Assembly (NCBI RefSeq): GCF_947166265.1
Contig: NZ_CAMVDO010000002.1
Coordinates: 213,568-277,567, forward strand
Length of the DNA stretch: 64,000 nucleotides
From: an uncultured Fibrobacter sp.
Lineage (GTDB): Bacteria; Fibrobacterota; Fibrobacteria; Fibrobacterales; Fibrobacteraceae
Reading direction: 5' to 3'
This document shows, piece after piece, positions 16,810 through 25,822 of this stretch (position 1 is its first letter; every line of letters starts with the position of its first letter). The notes under the pieces were generated by a model. The model searched no databases. It had not been told where the DNA came from and worked only from the letters and a program-made list of their open reading frames with translations. The translations under genes and the position numbers were made by a program.

Positions 16810-17976
16810 TTAGGCAAAGCTGATTCCGAACGACTTGGGAATCACGATTTCCCTATAGACATTCATCAAGTAGTCATCAGTCATTCCAGAAACGTAGTCG
16901 GCGACAACGCGCAGTTTCGACGTGGACTCCTTATATTCATTGCTCATCGAATCGAACCAGTGATTAATCGTAGTGACATTTCTACCAGAACCGAGTTCCC
17001 CGAGACATTCCTCCAGGACCGCCCGGAACATCGCCTTGATTTTTTCGTCCTGCGAGGACTTTTTCGGATTATGGTAGATGTTCTCGTAATTCCACTTTTT
17101 CAGTCGGTCGAGCGCCTCGAAAACAGCTGGCGAAAAAGAAAGTGAATCCTTGTCGATGCTGTTGCTGACAAGGTCCGTAATGAGCGTATTGACAATCTCC
17201 TTATTTGTACCGCCAAGAACTTCCGTAATTTCCTTAGGGAGGTCATCGCGCTTCACCAGTTTCAATATAATGGCATCCTCGATGTCGCGGCCAACGTAGG
17301 CGATTACGTCCGAAATCCTCATGACGCAACCTTCTAACGTCATCGGGACCATGTCCTTTGATTTAAAGGTTCCGCCTAGGCTTTCGCGGTATTCCGTCAG
17401 CAATTTTTCGGGAGTCTTGTTCCGATCGCAGCCATATTCATTTTTCAGAATTTCGCCGTTGTGACAGATGATTCCGTCGAGCACCTGTGCGGTAAGGTTC
17501 AGCCCCTTGCCGTACGCTTCGAGGTCGTGGAACAGCCTAAAGCTTTGAACGTTGTGTTCAAAAACGCCTTCGCCCTGCTCCTGCAAAAATCCCGAAATAA
17601 TCCGTTCACCGTCATGTCCAAAAGGAGTGTGGCCAACATCGTGCCCCAACGAAATCGCCTCGATCAAGTCCTCGTTCAAGTTCAAGAAACGCCCGATGGT
17701 TCGCGCAATTTTGGAAACCAGCTGCACATGCAACACGCGGTGCGTGATGTGGTCATTTTCGACAAGGTAAAACACCTGCGTCTTGTCGATGTAACGGCTG
17801 TAGCAATAGGAATGGATAATCCTATCCGAATCATGAAAAAAGCTCGGGCGGATATCGTCTTCTGCATTTCGAAGCCAAATCGCATCCGAAGACTTGCAGG
17901 CATAAGGGGCAAGCATCCGCTCCCTATCCTTCTGGCGAGATTCAATCTGATTCTTGACGGCAGCATTCCATTCCAT
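16810..17976 (-). CDS. dgt: dGTP triphosphohydrolase (HD domain)
   Basis: A 388-residue HD-superfamily nucleotidase that would hydrolyse dGTP (or other dNTPs) to the nucleoside and triphosphate. Family signatures are visible: the first metal-binding His in THRVLHVQ near residue 80 and the HD pair in LGHDVGHTPFGHDGE near 108-122, with a further conserved HN region after it. The C-terminal half is helical, as usual for the family. The start at 17976 has GGAG about eight bases upstream. Terminator-like repeat DNA separates it from the M13 peptidase gene, so it is probably a separate transcript. dNTPases can also limit phage replication, but nothing here points beyond housekeeping. Confidence 0.88.
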   Translation of the reverse strand: MEWNAAVKNQIESRQKDRERMLAPYACKSSDAIWLRNAEDDIRPSFFHDSDRIIHSYCYSRYIDKTQVFYLVENDHITHRVLHVQLVSKIARTIGRFLNLNEDLIEAISLGHDVGHTPFGHDGERIISGFLQEQGEGVFEHNVQSFRLFHDLEAYGKGLNLTAQVLDGIICHNGEILKNEYGCDRNKTPEKLLTEYRESLGGTFKSKDMVPMTLEGCVMRISDVIAYVGRDIEDAIILKLVKRDDLPKEITEVLGGTNKEIVNTLITDLVSNSIDKDSLSFSPAVFEALDRLKKWNYENIYHNPKKSSQDEKIKAMFRAVLEECLGELGSGRNVTTINHWFDSMSNEYKESTSKLRVVADYVSGMTDDYLMNVYREIVIPKSFGISFA

Positions 17977-18030
17977 AAGGCGACTCCACTAAACAACTTT
18001 ATATTGGCAAAATATAATTTAACTTACGAA

Positions 18031-18062
18031 TAAAGACCGCAGCGGCTAGGCTACGGTCTTTA
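18031..18062 (-). terminator. Terminator after the M13 peptidase gene
   Basis: Stem AAAGACCG(TAGC) / (GCTG)CGGTCTTT with a T-run on the minus strand. It is part of the 76-bp repeat duplicated at 20284. Confidence 0.75.
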
Positions 18063-18107
18063 GATGTTTATGGATCCCCTCCCGCGCTTCGCTTGGTCGA
18101 GGATGAC
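18032..18107. repeat. 76-bp direct repeat, copy 1, flanking the M13 peptidase gene
   Basis: Identical to 20284-20359 except for one base (C/T at the ninth position after ACCG). It consists of a terminator hairpin plus a GGATCCCC...GAGGATGAC hairpin repeat. Confidence 0.9.
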
Positions 18108-18114
18108 TCGTAAT

Positions 18115-18225
18115 GTAAAGGCCCTTCGCTTCAACTTCGCCCTGCACAGGCCCTTCGGCAGGCTCAGGGACCTACAAGGTTAGCGAGCTTGCGAAGCGTG
18201 AGCTTGTCGAACCACAGTGCAGGCA
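18115..18225. repeat. Interspersed CCCTTCG repeats downstream of the M13 gene
   Basis: Several partial copies of the GGCCCTTCGGCAGGCTCAGG family with GAGCTTGCGAAGCGTGAGC and GAGCTTGTCGAACC arms. No gene is visible. Confidence 0.7.
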
Positions 18226-18231
18226 GGGACC

Positions 18232-20241
18232 TTACCAGATTTTCACGCGGTCTTCCGGCTTCACGTAAAGTTCGTCTCCCGGTTCTACACCGAATAGCGT
18301 GTACCAGTCATCTATAAGGCGCGAAATACCATTCACGCGGACATGGTCGGCTGCATGTTCATCTATTTTATGATATTCTAAAAGAGTCTCTTCGTCGGCA
18401 TCGGATTGCCAAAGGTTGGCGAGCCCCAAGAAAAACTCACGCTGCCGATGACGTAGTTCCTCGTCCGTAAGGCCATCGGCTTCCAACTTATCGTTCCACA
18501 CCTGCCAGGCGAGATTGAATCCTCCCAAATCGGCAATATTTTCATCCAATGTTTTCTCTCCGTCCGTTTTTACACCGGGCAAAACTTCCAGGTCACTATA
18601 GAGATCAACCATCTGTTTCTTGCGTTCTTCAAATTTTTTTTCGTCTTCAGCAGTCCACCAATTTGATTTTGTTCCGGTTTTATCATAAGTTGCCCCAAAT
18701 CCATCAAAGCCATGCGTCATTTCATGACCGAACACGCAAAGCGTTACATAGCGCATCACATCGTCATTATCTTTAGGGAAGAGCTCGCTACGAATAAAGG
18801 CGGGGAAAATGAAAATTTGATTGAGTTCAGCTAGATACATGGCATTTACATTATCAATGCCTATCCCTGCAAAACTATTCATCACAGACTCCCAGCCATA
18901 GTCTTTTGTTTTTTTACCCGCCAGGACCGTTCGCACATATTCATCAACCTGTCGACTATACTGTACAAAATCTTCAACAGGTGTTTTTCCGGTCAACTTA
19001 AAGTTGGCATTAAACATCTTTTCAGGAGCACAGACATTGAACTTCATGGCCTGTAATTTTTCTATTGCCTTCTGTTTCGTTGCCGTGCCGAGCCAATCAA
19101 GATTATTGATGCGATCCGTCATTTTTTCCCGCAACAGTTCTAGCATCTGATATGCACCATCAATATCGGCATCCTTGCAAAGAGCCGATGCTTGATAATC
19201 AAGGAATGTCGAAGGTAGGAGTTCATTCATATTCTCATAAATTTCTTCTGCAATTTTTTCCGTTTTAAACACAACCTGTCCAAGTCGATAAAGGGTATAG
19301 AACACCATGTAGTTATGCCAAGTCATAGCATCATACTTACCCAACATATCAAATACCTTTTCCACTTCAGGTAGGTAATAGGTCTGATTGTCAACATGGA
19401 AAGCCTTTTTAAATGCAGTTTCTAGATTTTTGCCACCAGCCGTCAATCCGCTACGAATGGTTAAGTTAGATGCAAGAAGAAGGGATGAATTTTTGACAAT
19501 ACGACTTTTACCTTTAAAAGATGGAACGGGATCCGACCAATCTTTCTGAAGCTCATGCAACTCAGTTTCAATATTCGCTATCGCCTTGATGGAAGACTTC
19601 ATCTCCGAAGACGACACGTCATAGCCCCATTGCAAGAATGTCTCCATCACTTCCATCTTTATTCCTTCCATCGTCATAATTTCGAACGCATCTGAAGAAA
19701 CAGCACTAACGCCAGGAATAAGCACATACTTCAGCGTTCCATTGATGTTGGTGATTTCATGACCGAAAATCGAGTTGAATTTCAAATCGGCGAGTTTTCC
19801 CGCATCATAAATCACATCTTCCATAGTGATGTCAGGATCATCATTTAGTAAAGACAACACATCGTTCACTGCGGCAGTTTCATCATCTGGAGACGGAGTC
19901 GGCCCTGCAATCAACTTCAAAATGTGTCCTGTTCCAGAAGATTTAGCACTGGACATGCCGTCATGCAAATCTTCTTTGATACTCATTTGGACATAGTCCA
20001 TAAGTCCATCATCACTTTGAGAATGCTTTTTCAGCCACCTGCCGAGGGCGTATTTCCAAAAGGAATCGCCGGGCTTGACAGAACGGTCCATCCATTCGTC
20101 ATGTAGAAATTTTTCGCCACTTAATTCTTCAGCGGCATCAAAAGATTCAGCCGAGGAACCATCAACATTGCTACAAGAAGTGAATACCGCTGTTCCCCAA
20201 ACAAGAGAAACGGTCAACAGCCATCGGGTTATTTTTTTCAT
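18232..20241 (-). CDS. M13 family zinc metallopeptidase, lipoprotein
   Basis: A 669-residue neprilysin/PepO-type oligopeptidase. Zinc ligands lie in FGHEMTHGFDGFG (HExxH near residues 504-508) and in ENIADLGG (third ligand Glu near 567); both match the M13 consensus. The N-terminal two-thirds is the helical cap domain. The signal peptide ends in the lipobox TSC, so it is a membrane-anchored periplasmic or surface enzyme that would trim short peptides. The start has AAGGAAAATC upstream. The gene is enclosed by a near-perfect 76-bp direct repeat, which could allow its loss by recombination. Confidence 0.92.
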   Translation of the reverse strand: MKKITRWLLTVSLVWGTAVFTSCSNVDGSSAESFDAAEELSGEKFLHDEWMDRSVKPGDSFWKYALGRWLKKHSQSDDGLMDYVQMSIKEDLHDGMSSAKSSGTGHILKLIAGPTPSPDDETAAVNDVLSLLNDDPDITMEDVIYDAGKLADLKFNSIFGHEITNINGTLKYVLIPGVSAVSSDAFEIMTMEGIKMEVMETFLQWGYDVSSSEMKSSIKAIANIETELHELQKDWSDPVPSFKGKSRIVKNSSLLLASNLTIRSGLTAGGKNLETAFKKAFHVDNQTYYLPEVEKVFDMLGKYDAMTWHNYMVFYTLYRLGQVVFKTEKIAEEIYENMNELLPSTFLDYQASALCKDADIDGAYQMLELLREKMTDRINNLDWLGTATKQKAIEKLQAMKFNVCAPEKMFNANFKLTGKTPVEDFVQYSRQVDEYVRTVLAGKKTKDYGWESVMNSFAGIGIDNVNAMYLAELNQIFIFPAFIRSELFPKDNDDVMRYVTLCVFGHEMTHGFDGFGATYDKTGTKSNWWTAEDEKKFEERKKQMVDLYSDLEVLPGVKTDGEKTLDENIADLGGFNLAWQVWNDKLEADGLTDEELRHRQREFFLGLANLWQSDADEETLLEYHKIDEHAADHVRVNGISRLIDDWYTLFGVEPGDELYVKPEDRVKIW

Positions 20242-20282
20242 GATTGATTTTCCTTCTTAGATCTTAAACGTGACAAATATAA

Positions 20283-20314
20283 AAAAGACCGCAGCGGTTA
20301 GGCTACGGTCTTTA
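20283..20314 (-). terminator. Terminator after leuS
   Basis: Stem AAAGACCGTAGCC / GCTGCGGTCTTT with a T-run on the minus strand, about 85 bases after the leuS stop. Confidence 0.75.
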
Positions 20315-20359
20315 GATGTTTATGGATCCCCTCCCGCGCTTCGCTTGGTCGAGGATGAC
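20284..20359. repeat. 76-bp direct repeat, copy 2, flanking the M13 peptidase gene
   Basis: Partner of 18032-18107. It contains the leuS terminator hairpin (20284-20314) and a GGATCC...GGATGAC repeat, and is followed by CCCTTCGGCAGGCTCAGGG at 20374-20392, which ends at the leuS stop. Confidence 0.9.
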
Positions 20360-20397
20360 GTATCGATGCAAAGGCCCTTCGGCAGGCTCAGGGACCT

Positions 20398-23085
20398 TTA
20401 TTTGACAACGATGTTCACGAGCTTGCCGGGCACGACAATGGACTTCACGACGGTCTTGCCTGCCATAAACTCCTTCATGCGGTCATTTTCCATGGCGAGC
20501 TTTTCGAGGGCGGCCTTGTCCATGTCCTTCGCGACAGATGCCTTCGCGCGGACCTTGCCGTTCACCTGGAACACGACTTCCACGGTGTTTTCCACGGCCT
20601 TGGAGTGGTCGGCTTCGGGCCAGGCGACGTTCGTGAGCGATTCGTTGTGACCGAGGATGCTCCACATTTCTTCGGCGATGTGCGGGGCAAACGGGTGCAG
20701 CAACTTCACGAAGGTTTCGCACGGTTCGCGGTAGCGCTTGTCCATCTTCATCATTTCGTTGTTGAAAATCATCAACTGGCTGATGGCGGTGTTGAAGCTC
20801 ATGTTTTCGATGTCGCTTGTGACCTTGATGACGGTCTGGTGCATCACCTTCTCGATAGCTTCCGGAGCGGTTTCGTCAACGAACACCGGGGCTTCGTCAG
20901 AATCGCCCACCACGGAGCGCCAGGCGCGGCCGAGGAAGCGGTTCATACCTTCAATGCCCTTGGTCTGCCACGGCTTCACGGCATCCAGCGGACCCATGAA
21001 CATTTCATACAAACGAAGACTGTCGGCACCGTAATCGCGCACCACATCATCCGGGTTCACGACGTTCTTCAGGGATTTACTCATCTTCGCCACAATCTGC
21101 TTGAGCTCGATGTCGGTTCCCTTCTTGAAGAACTTTCCGTTCTTTTCTTCGACTTCGTCGGTCGGGACCTTGGAGCCAGCGGCATCTTCGTAAGCGAAGG
21201 CGAGAATCATGCCCTGGTTGAAGAGCTTCTGGAACGGTTCGTCGGTAGAGACGAGGCCGAGATCGAACAGGACCTTATGCCAGAAACGGCTGTAGAGCAA
21301 GTGGAGCACGGCGTGTTCGGCACCGCCCACGTAGAGGTCCACGGGCATCCAGTACTTTTCAAGTTCCTTTGCGACAAATGCGTCGCCGTTGCAGGCATCG
21401 ATGTAGCGGAGGTAATACCAGCAGGAGCCAGCCCACTGCGGCATGGTGTTCGTTTCGCGGATACCCTTGCGGCCGTTCTTGTCCGTGACCTGGAGCCATT
21501 CGGTGGCGTTTGCGAGCGGGGACTGTCCGCCGTCACCCGGCTTGTAGTCCTTGAGTTCCGGCAACAGCACCGGCAGTTCGGAATCATCGACGGTAGAGAT
21601 TTCGCCATCTTCCCAGTGGATAATCGGGAACGGTTCGCCCCAGTAGCGCTGACGGCTGAAGAGCCAGTCGCGGAGCTTGTAGTTCACGGTGGCCTTGCCG
21701 ATCTTGTTGGCTTCGAGCCATTCGATGACCTTCGCGATGCCCTGCTTCTTGTTGAGGCCGTTCAGGCAAAGCGTGTCGTTCTGGCTGTTGATGTAGGTGC
21801 CGTCAGCAGCCCAGCAAGCTTCACCGGCGAGGACCTTCGGGCGAACGTCTTCGGGGCAGCTTGCATCGGGTTCCATGATGCAAATGACAGGCAAATTAAA
21901 ATTCTTTGCAAAGTCGAAGTCACGAGTATCGTGAGCAGGCACGGCCATGATAGCGCCGGTGCCATAGCCCGTCAAAACATAGTCGGCAACCCACACCGGA
22001 ATCTTCGTGCCGGTAAGCGGGTTCACGGCATAAGAACCAGTGAACACACCGGTCTTTTCCTTGGCGAGTTCCGTACGGTCGAGGTCGCTCTTCAAGGCGG
22101 CGGCGTGCACGTATTCTTCCACGGCGGCCTTCTGTTCGGCAGTCGTGAGTTCCGGGACCATCGCGTGTTCCGGAGCGACGACCATGTAGGTTGCACCGAA
22201 CAGCGTATCGCAACGGGTCGTGTAAACGCGGAGCTTCTTTTCGGTCGGCTTGCCTTCAGCGTCGGCAATCGGGAAATCCACTTCGGCACCGTAGCTCTTG
22301 CCGATCCAGTTCTTCTGCATGTCCTTCACGCCCTGCGGCCAGTCGAGCTTGTCGAGGCCCTTCAGCAGGCGGTCGCCATACAGCGGGATGCGCATGAGCC
22401 ACTGCTTGAGGTTACGGCGTTCGACTTCCTTGGTGCCGCACTTTTCGTGAGAGCCGTCGTTCAAGACTTCTTCGTTGGCGCACACAATCTTGCAGTGTTT
22501 GCACCACCACACCTGAGCATCGGCGTAATAAGCGAGGCGCTTGCCGTCCTTGTACTTGCGGACTTCGGCAGCACCCTTAGCTTCAACATCAGCTGGGATC
22601 GGGAGTTCTTCAATCGGGCGGCCCTTCTGCTGGTCTTCATCGAACCAGGTGCCGTAAAGGCGCTTGAAAATCCACTGCGTCCACTTGTAATACTTCGGAT
22701 CGGTGGTGTTGACTTCCTTGTTCCAGTCGTAAGAGAGACCAAGGCGCTTGATCTGGCGGCGGAAATTGTCGCAGTTTTTCTTAGTGGTAATGGCCGGATG
22801 CGTACCGGTCTGAATGGCGTACTGTTCCGCAGGGAGGCCGAATGCGTCCCAACCCATGGGGTGGAGCACATTGAAGCCACGGCTGCGCTTGTAGCGGCAA
22901 ATGATATCGGTGGCAGTGTAACCTTCGGGGTGACCCACATGGAGTCCAGCGCCACTCGGGTACGGGAACATGTCCAGGCAGTAATACTTGGGCTTGGACT
23001 TATCGGTGCCCGTCTTGAAAGTTTCGTGAGCATCCCAGTAGGCTTGCCACTTGGTTTCGATTTCTTGCGGATTGTACTTAGCCAT
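20398..23085 (-). CDS. leuS: Leucyl-tRNA synthetase
   Basis: A class Ia synthetase that charges tRNA-Leu. The 895 residues contain the HIGH-type motif [10 protein letters not shown] near 45-54, a CP1 editing insert (about 220-430, with the [12 protein letters not shown] region) and the KMSKS loop near 668. The length is slightly above the bacterial norm of about 860. The start is the ATG at 23085 ([10 protein letters not shown]) behind GAGGAAAT. The frame stays open for another 23 codons upstream, but those codons are repeat DNA and give a sequence unlike any LeuRS. Confidence 0.97.
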   Translation of the reverse strand: MAKYNPQEIETKWQAYWDAHETFKTGTDKSKPKYYCLDMFPYPSGAGLHVGHPEGYTATDIICRYKRSRGFNVLHPMGWDAFGLPAEQYAIQTGTHPAITTKKNCDNFRRQIKRLGLSYDWNKEVNTTDPKYYKWTQWIFKRLYGTWFDEDQQKGRPIEELPIPADVEAKGAAEVRKYKDGKRLAYYADAQVWWCKHCKIVCANEEVLNDGSHEKCGTKEVERRNLKQWLMRIPLYGDRLLKGLDKLDWPQGVKDMQKNWIGKSYGAEVDFPIADAEGKPTEKKLRVYTTRCDTLFGATYMVVAPEHAMVPELTTAEQKAAVEEYVHAAALKSDLDRTELAKEKTGVFTGSYAVNPLTGTKIPVWVADYVLTGYGTGAIMAVPAHDTRDFDFAKNFNLPVICIMEPDASCPEDVRPKVLAGEACWAADGTYINSQNDTLCLNGLNKKQGIAKVIEWLEANKIGKATVNYKLRDWLFSRQRYWGEPFPIIHWEDGEISTVDDSELPVLLPELKDYKPGDGGQSPLANATEWLQVTDKNGRKGIRETNTMPQWAGSCWYYLRYIDACNGDAFVAKELEKYWMPVDLYVGGAEHAVLHLLYSRFWHKVLFDLGLVSTDEPFQKLFNQGMILAFAYEDAAGSKVPTDEVEEKNGKFFKKGTDIELKQIVAKMSKSLKNVVNPDDVVRDYGADSLRLYEMFMGPLDAVKPWQTKGIEGMNRFLGRAWRSVVGDSDEAPVFVDETAPEAIEKVMHQTVIKVTSDIENMSFNTAISQLMIFNNEMMKMDKRYREPCETFVKLLHPFAPHIAEEMWSILGHNESLTNVAWPEADHSKAVENTVEVVFQVNGKVRAKASVAKDMDKAALEKLAMENDRMKEFMAGKTVVKSIVVPGKLVNIVVK

Positions 23086-23091
23086 TATTTC

Positions 23092-23210
23092 CTCAGCAGT
23101 GAGCGGTGAGCAATGAGCGCGGAAACCTGCGGTTTCCTTTGAGCAATTTCTCATACCTCAAAGCACACGAAGTGTGCGACCTCATGGCTCATAGCTCTTT
23201 GTTTTTCGGG
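23092..23210. repeat. Heptamer and hairpin repeats upstream of leuS
   Basis: Heptamers GTGAGCG, GTGAGCA, ATGAGCG, then GGAAACCTGCGGTTTCC hairpin, CTCATACCTCAAA, hairpin GCACACGAAGTGTGC, and again CTCATGGCTCATAGCTC. The same heptamers with a different hairpin occur at 37232-37378. Confidence 0.75.
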
Positions 23211-23221
23211 CTAAAATTTAG

Positions 23222-23264
23222 AAAAAAGAAAAAAGCCCCGGCAGGCCCAAGCCAAACCGAGGCT
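23222..23264 (-). terminator. Terminator after the SH3-like gene
   Basis: Minus-strand stem AGCCTCGG / CCGGGGCT followed by TTTTTTCTTTTTTC. Confidence 0.75.
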
Positions 23265-23284
23265 GATTATACAAGTCAATAAAG

Positions 23285-23728
23285 TCAGTTTTCGCCGTTA
23301 TGCATCTCCGTCTGCTCGCGATCCATGGTGTACGTCAGGTACTCCCTGAAATCGCGGTCAATCGTCACGCCATCGAAATCAGCCGCGTCATCTTCGAGAA
23401 CGAAAATACCGGTAGGATTGTCGATCCAGGCCTGCACATTGAATTCCGACATATTATAAACCTTGTCGCCAGGACCCGCAGCCACATATTCGACCTTGGA
23501 CTTGGCAACCCATCCCTGCCCACAGCGCCCCTTGACAAGCACCTCGGTTCCGGAATCCCTGACAATGGTCAGCTCGTCATTAAAGCTAGCCGTGCAAACC
23601 ACCTTGCCGCCCCCCTTTTCAGAGGTGACATCGATGTCGCCCAGCTTCGACTTGACAAGCCTCGCGCCAAAGGATTCTGTAACCAAAAAAGCGAGGGCTA
23701 TAAACATGATCAACTTTGCGCACTTCAT
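23285..23728 (-). CDS. Secreted SH3-like protein
   Basis: A 147-residue exported protein. The start ATG at 23728 follows a perfect AGGAGGT and gives a clear signal peptide (MKCAKLIMFIALAFLVTESFGA). Upstream in-frame Mets are ignored for that reason. Residues about 25-95 look like a bacterial SH3 fold (GRCGQGWVAKSKVEYV is the typical final-strand pattern). The C-terminal 50 residues are acidic and unassigned. It probably acts in the periplasm on cell-wall or protein ligands; no partner gene is adjacent. Confidence 0.75.
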   Translation of the reverse strand: MKCAKLIMFIALAFLVTESFGARLVKSKLGDIDVTSEKGGGKVVCTASFNDELTIVRDSGTEVLVKGRCGQGWVAKSKVEYVAAGPGDKVYNMSEFNVQAWIDNPTGIFVLEDDAADFDGVTIDRDFREYLTYTMDREQTEMHNGEN

Positions 23729-23839
23729 GATGGACCTCCTTGAATAAGGGACGAACATCCGTCCACCCCGCAAAATACAAACTAGACTTTACAAAAACCA
23801 ACATTTGATTATTCCAAGTTGGAATAGGGGGGATGAGCT

Positions 23840-23980
23840 CTATTCTATCATAGTAGTTGTCCAATACATTTGAACGCGGCAGAAATTAACGCTCCTAACA
23901 GCATTTTTCCGCGCGGTCTCGATGATTTGTCTGGCATCTTGAACCAACTTCGCCGAGATAACTTCTTTAGACTTCATCAT
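23840..23980 (-). pseudogene. Remnant of a DUF1016 (YhcG-like) nuclease gene
   Basis: A 46-codon frame starting MMKSKEVISAKLVQDARQII and continuing ARKNAVRSVNFCRVQMYW, then a stop. The start of DUF1016/YhcG PD-(D/E)xK proteins has the same pattern (Ile-rich helix, then VRxVN...YW). Full-length relatives have about 340 residues, so only the N-terminus remains. A good ribosome site (GGAGGCT) still precedes it. A 24-codon frame just upstream (from an ATG at 24050) runs into it with an ATGA overlap and may be the tail of a former partner gene. Confidence 0.5.
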
Positions 23981-24088
23981 AGCCTCCATATAGCCGCAAT
24001 TTGCGACCAGTCGATGTTAGAGGAGTCCTTTTTTCTTAATTCAACGGCCATATAAGCGATAAAAAATGTATTGAACTGTTTGGTCGTA

Positions 24089-24122
24089 TAAAAAAAAGGA
24101 CCGCGGCTATTGCCACAGTCCC
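24089..24122 (-). terminator. Terminator after the barrel protein gene
   Basis: Minus-strand stem GGACTGTGGC / GCCGCGGTCC (two mismatches) followed by eight T. Confidence 0.8.
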
Positions 24123-24146
24123 CTTTTCGAGCATCATGAGAGGCTA

Positions 24147-25589
24147 TTAGAAGCTGAACACCGTTTCAAGGCCGAAACGCAGAGCGTCATCGTCTTCGTT
24201 ATCCTGCACGGCGACATCCACCATGCCGAAAGCCGTGAGTTCCAGGTTTTCGATCGGAATGATGTAGATGCGGCCACCGACATCGAATGTTGCAGCGGCC
24301 TTGTTGTCGTCATCCAAGGTGTGCGTGTGATATTCTACAGGGATACCAAGCTTGATGAATTCAGCAATCTTGAAAGCCGGTTCGGCATACACGAAGAAGT
24401 ATTCCGGAATTTCGCCGTTGTCAAGGTCGCTTGCTTCTTCGGCGGCATCACCCCTGTCGATGAGGGCGTAGAAGGCCGTCGTCTTGATATCGAACATACC
24501 CACTTCGAAAGTCGGTTCAGCCAAGAACGTGTGAGCGATAGAAGTCCAATCCTGGCCTTCCACGACATCGCCGTCGTCACCCAGGTAGTCGGCATGGAAA
24601 CCATACACAGCCCTAAAGCCAAAGCCACCGAGAGAGAGGCCCGCTTCGACACCGGCATGGAGTTCGTTATGCTGAACGCTCTGATAGCTCTTGTAGTCCA
24701 CATACGGACGCAAGTGCTGACCGGCGTAGTCGAATTCGTAGGCGGCATGGACATCGTAAACCTTGGCACCTTCATCATCGGCCCAGTCGTTATCGCCGCT
24801 GCCAAAGCCGAAGCCAAGGATAAAGCCAGCGAGGTCGATTTCAAGACCGCGGATGTCGTGTTCCTTCATACCGGCAGCGTTATCGGCAGGATCATCGTAG
24901 TCATAGTAGGCGACGAATGCACCTTCCGAGAAGGTCAGGTCACCCAGCTTGACCGCGAAGAAATCAGCCGGCTGATACTGAATGTAGGCGCCATTGTAAA
25001 TGGATGCCGGGTCAGTCGTTTCGCCATCGGCTTCGAGGCCCACGAATGCAGACCACTTTTCGTTGAACTTGACTTCAAAATTCAGGTCGAAGGTAGAAGC
25101 GTAGGAATGGTTCAGATCATCGTCTTTCCAGACATTGCCCGTGTAGGCGTCAAATTCAACTTCACCATTATACTTGACTTCCATCTGTGCTTCAGATGTA
25201 CCTTCGTTCATGCTGGCCTTGAGCATGTCAAGTGCGTTTCCAGCGGCATCAGCGACTTCGCCCGGATTGGTATTTTCGGCAGGAGCAGATTCAGTCACTT
25301 CGGCAGGCTCAGCGACCTTGTCGGTTGGTGAGCTTGTCGAACCATCGGCAGGAGCGGCAGCGGTCTGAGCAGGAGTTTCCTGCACCGGAGCGGCCTGTTC
25401 AACGGGGGATGCAGCAGGGGCTTCCTGGGCAGGAGCCGGAGCGGCCTGAGTTTCAGCAGGGGCGGCGGCAGGAGCTGCAGCAGCGGGTGCTTCGGCGGCA
25501 GGGGCAGCTTCCTGCGCAAATGCAGACACGGCAAAGAAGGAAGCGGCTGCAAGGCCGAACAAAAGATTAGACGTCAAACGGTTTTTCAT
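24147..25589 (-). CDS. Outer-membrane beta-barrel protein with Pro/Ala-rich linker
   Basis: A 480-residue protein starting at the ATG at 25589 (GGGAGAG upstream) with a signal peptide ending in AFA-QEA. Residues about 23-115 are a low-complexity Ala/Pro/Glu linker. From about 130 the sequence alternates polar and hydrophobic residues in barrel strands and ends in the terminal Phe (LETVFSF) used by the BAM machinery. It has weak porin character (acidic loops such as DYDDPADNAAG), and no specific substrate can be named. Part of the linker (around residues 82-100) is encoded by the GGCAGGCTCAG / GAGCTTGTCGAACC interspersed repeat. Confidence 0.75.
   Translation of the reverse strand: MKNRLTSNLLFGLAAASFFAVSAFAQEAAPAAEAPAAAAPAAAPAETQAAPAPAQEAPAASPVEQAAPVQETPAQTAAAPADGSTSSPTDKVAEPAEVTESAPAENTNPGEVADAAGNALDMLKASMNEGTSEAQMEVKYNGEVEFDAYTGNVWKDDDLNHSYASTFDLNFEVKFNEKWSAFVGLEADGETTDPASIYNGAYIQYQPADFFAVKLGDLTFSEGAFVAYYDYDDPADNAAGMKEHDIRGLEIDLAGFILGFGFGSGDNDWADDEGAKVYDVHAAYEFDYAGQHLRPYVDYKSYQSVQHNELHAGVEAGLSLGGFGFRAVYGFHADYLGDDGDVVEGQDWTSIAHTFLAEPTFEVGMFDIKTTAFYALIDRGDAAEEASDLDNGEIPEYFFVYAEPAFKIAEFIKLGIPVEYHTHTLDDDNKAAATFDVGGRIYIIPIENLELTAFGMVDVAVQDNEDDDALRFGLETVFSF
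25289..25346. repeat. Interspersed repeat inside the barrel protein gene
   Basis: ACTTCGGCAGGCTCAGCGACC, then GGTGAGCTTGTCGAACC: both arms of the CCCTTCGGCAGGCTCAGGG family, in frame within the linker. Confidence 0.75.
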
Positions 25590-25761
25590 TTTTCTCTCCC
25601 TTGACGGATTTATTTTCTGTTTTTGTAACACTCCGTCAGGTTTTTTACAAATAGTGCTACAAAAACGCTTGGCTATCGCCTTCTGTGTGCTATTGTTGCA
25701 AAATGCGTGCCAAGATGTTTCAGTTTAGTTCCAGAAATTAGACTAATCTAATTCAAGACTT

Positions 25762-25802
25762 TTAATGAAGGGCCGGCAGGTTTTGGGCCTACCAGCCCTT
25801 AA
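25762..25802 (-). terminator. Terminator after feoB
   Basis: Minus-strand stem AAGGGCTGGTAGG / CCTGCCGGCCCTT, loop CCCAAAA, followed by CATTAAAAGTC. It lies 20 bases after the feoB stop. Confidence 0.7.
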
Positions 25803-25822
25803 TAGTTCTTGATTCTAAAAGA

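Noticed and set aside
20605..23109. Long plus-strand open frame of 834 codons
   Set aside because: Antisense to leuS, which has clear synthetase motifs; the plus-strand translation has no recognisable domain and reflects codon bias of the real gene.
23086..23154. 23-codon upstream extension of leuS
   Set aside because: Encoded by heptamer/hairpin repeats; the ATG at 23085 has a good ribosome site and the normal LeuRS start.
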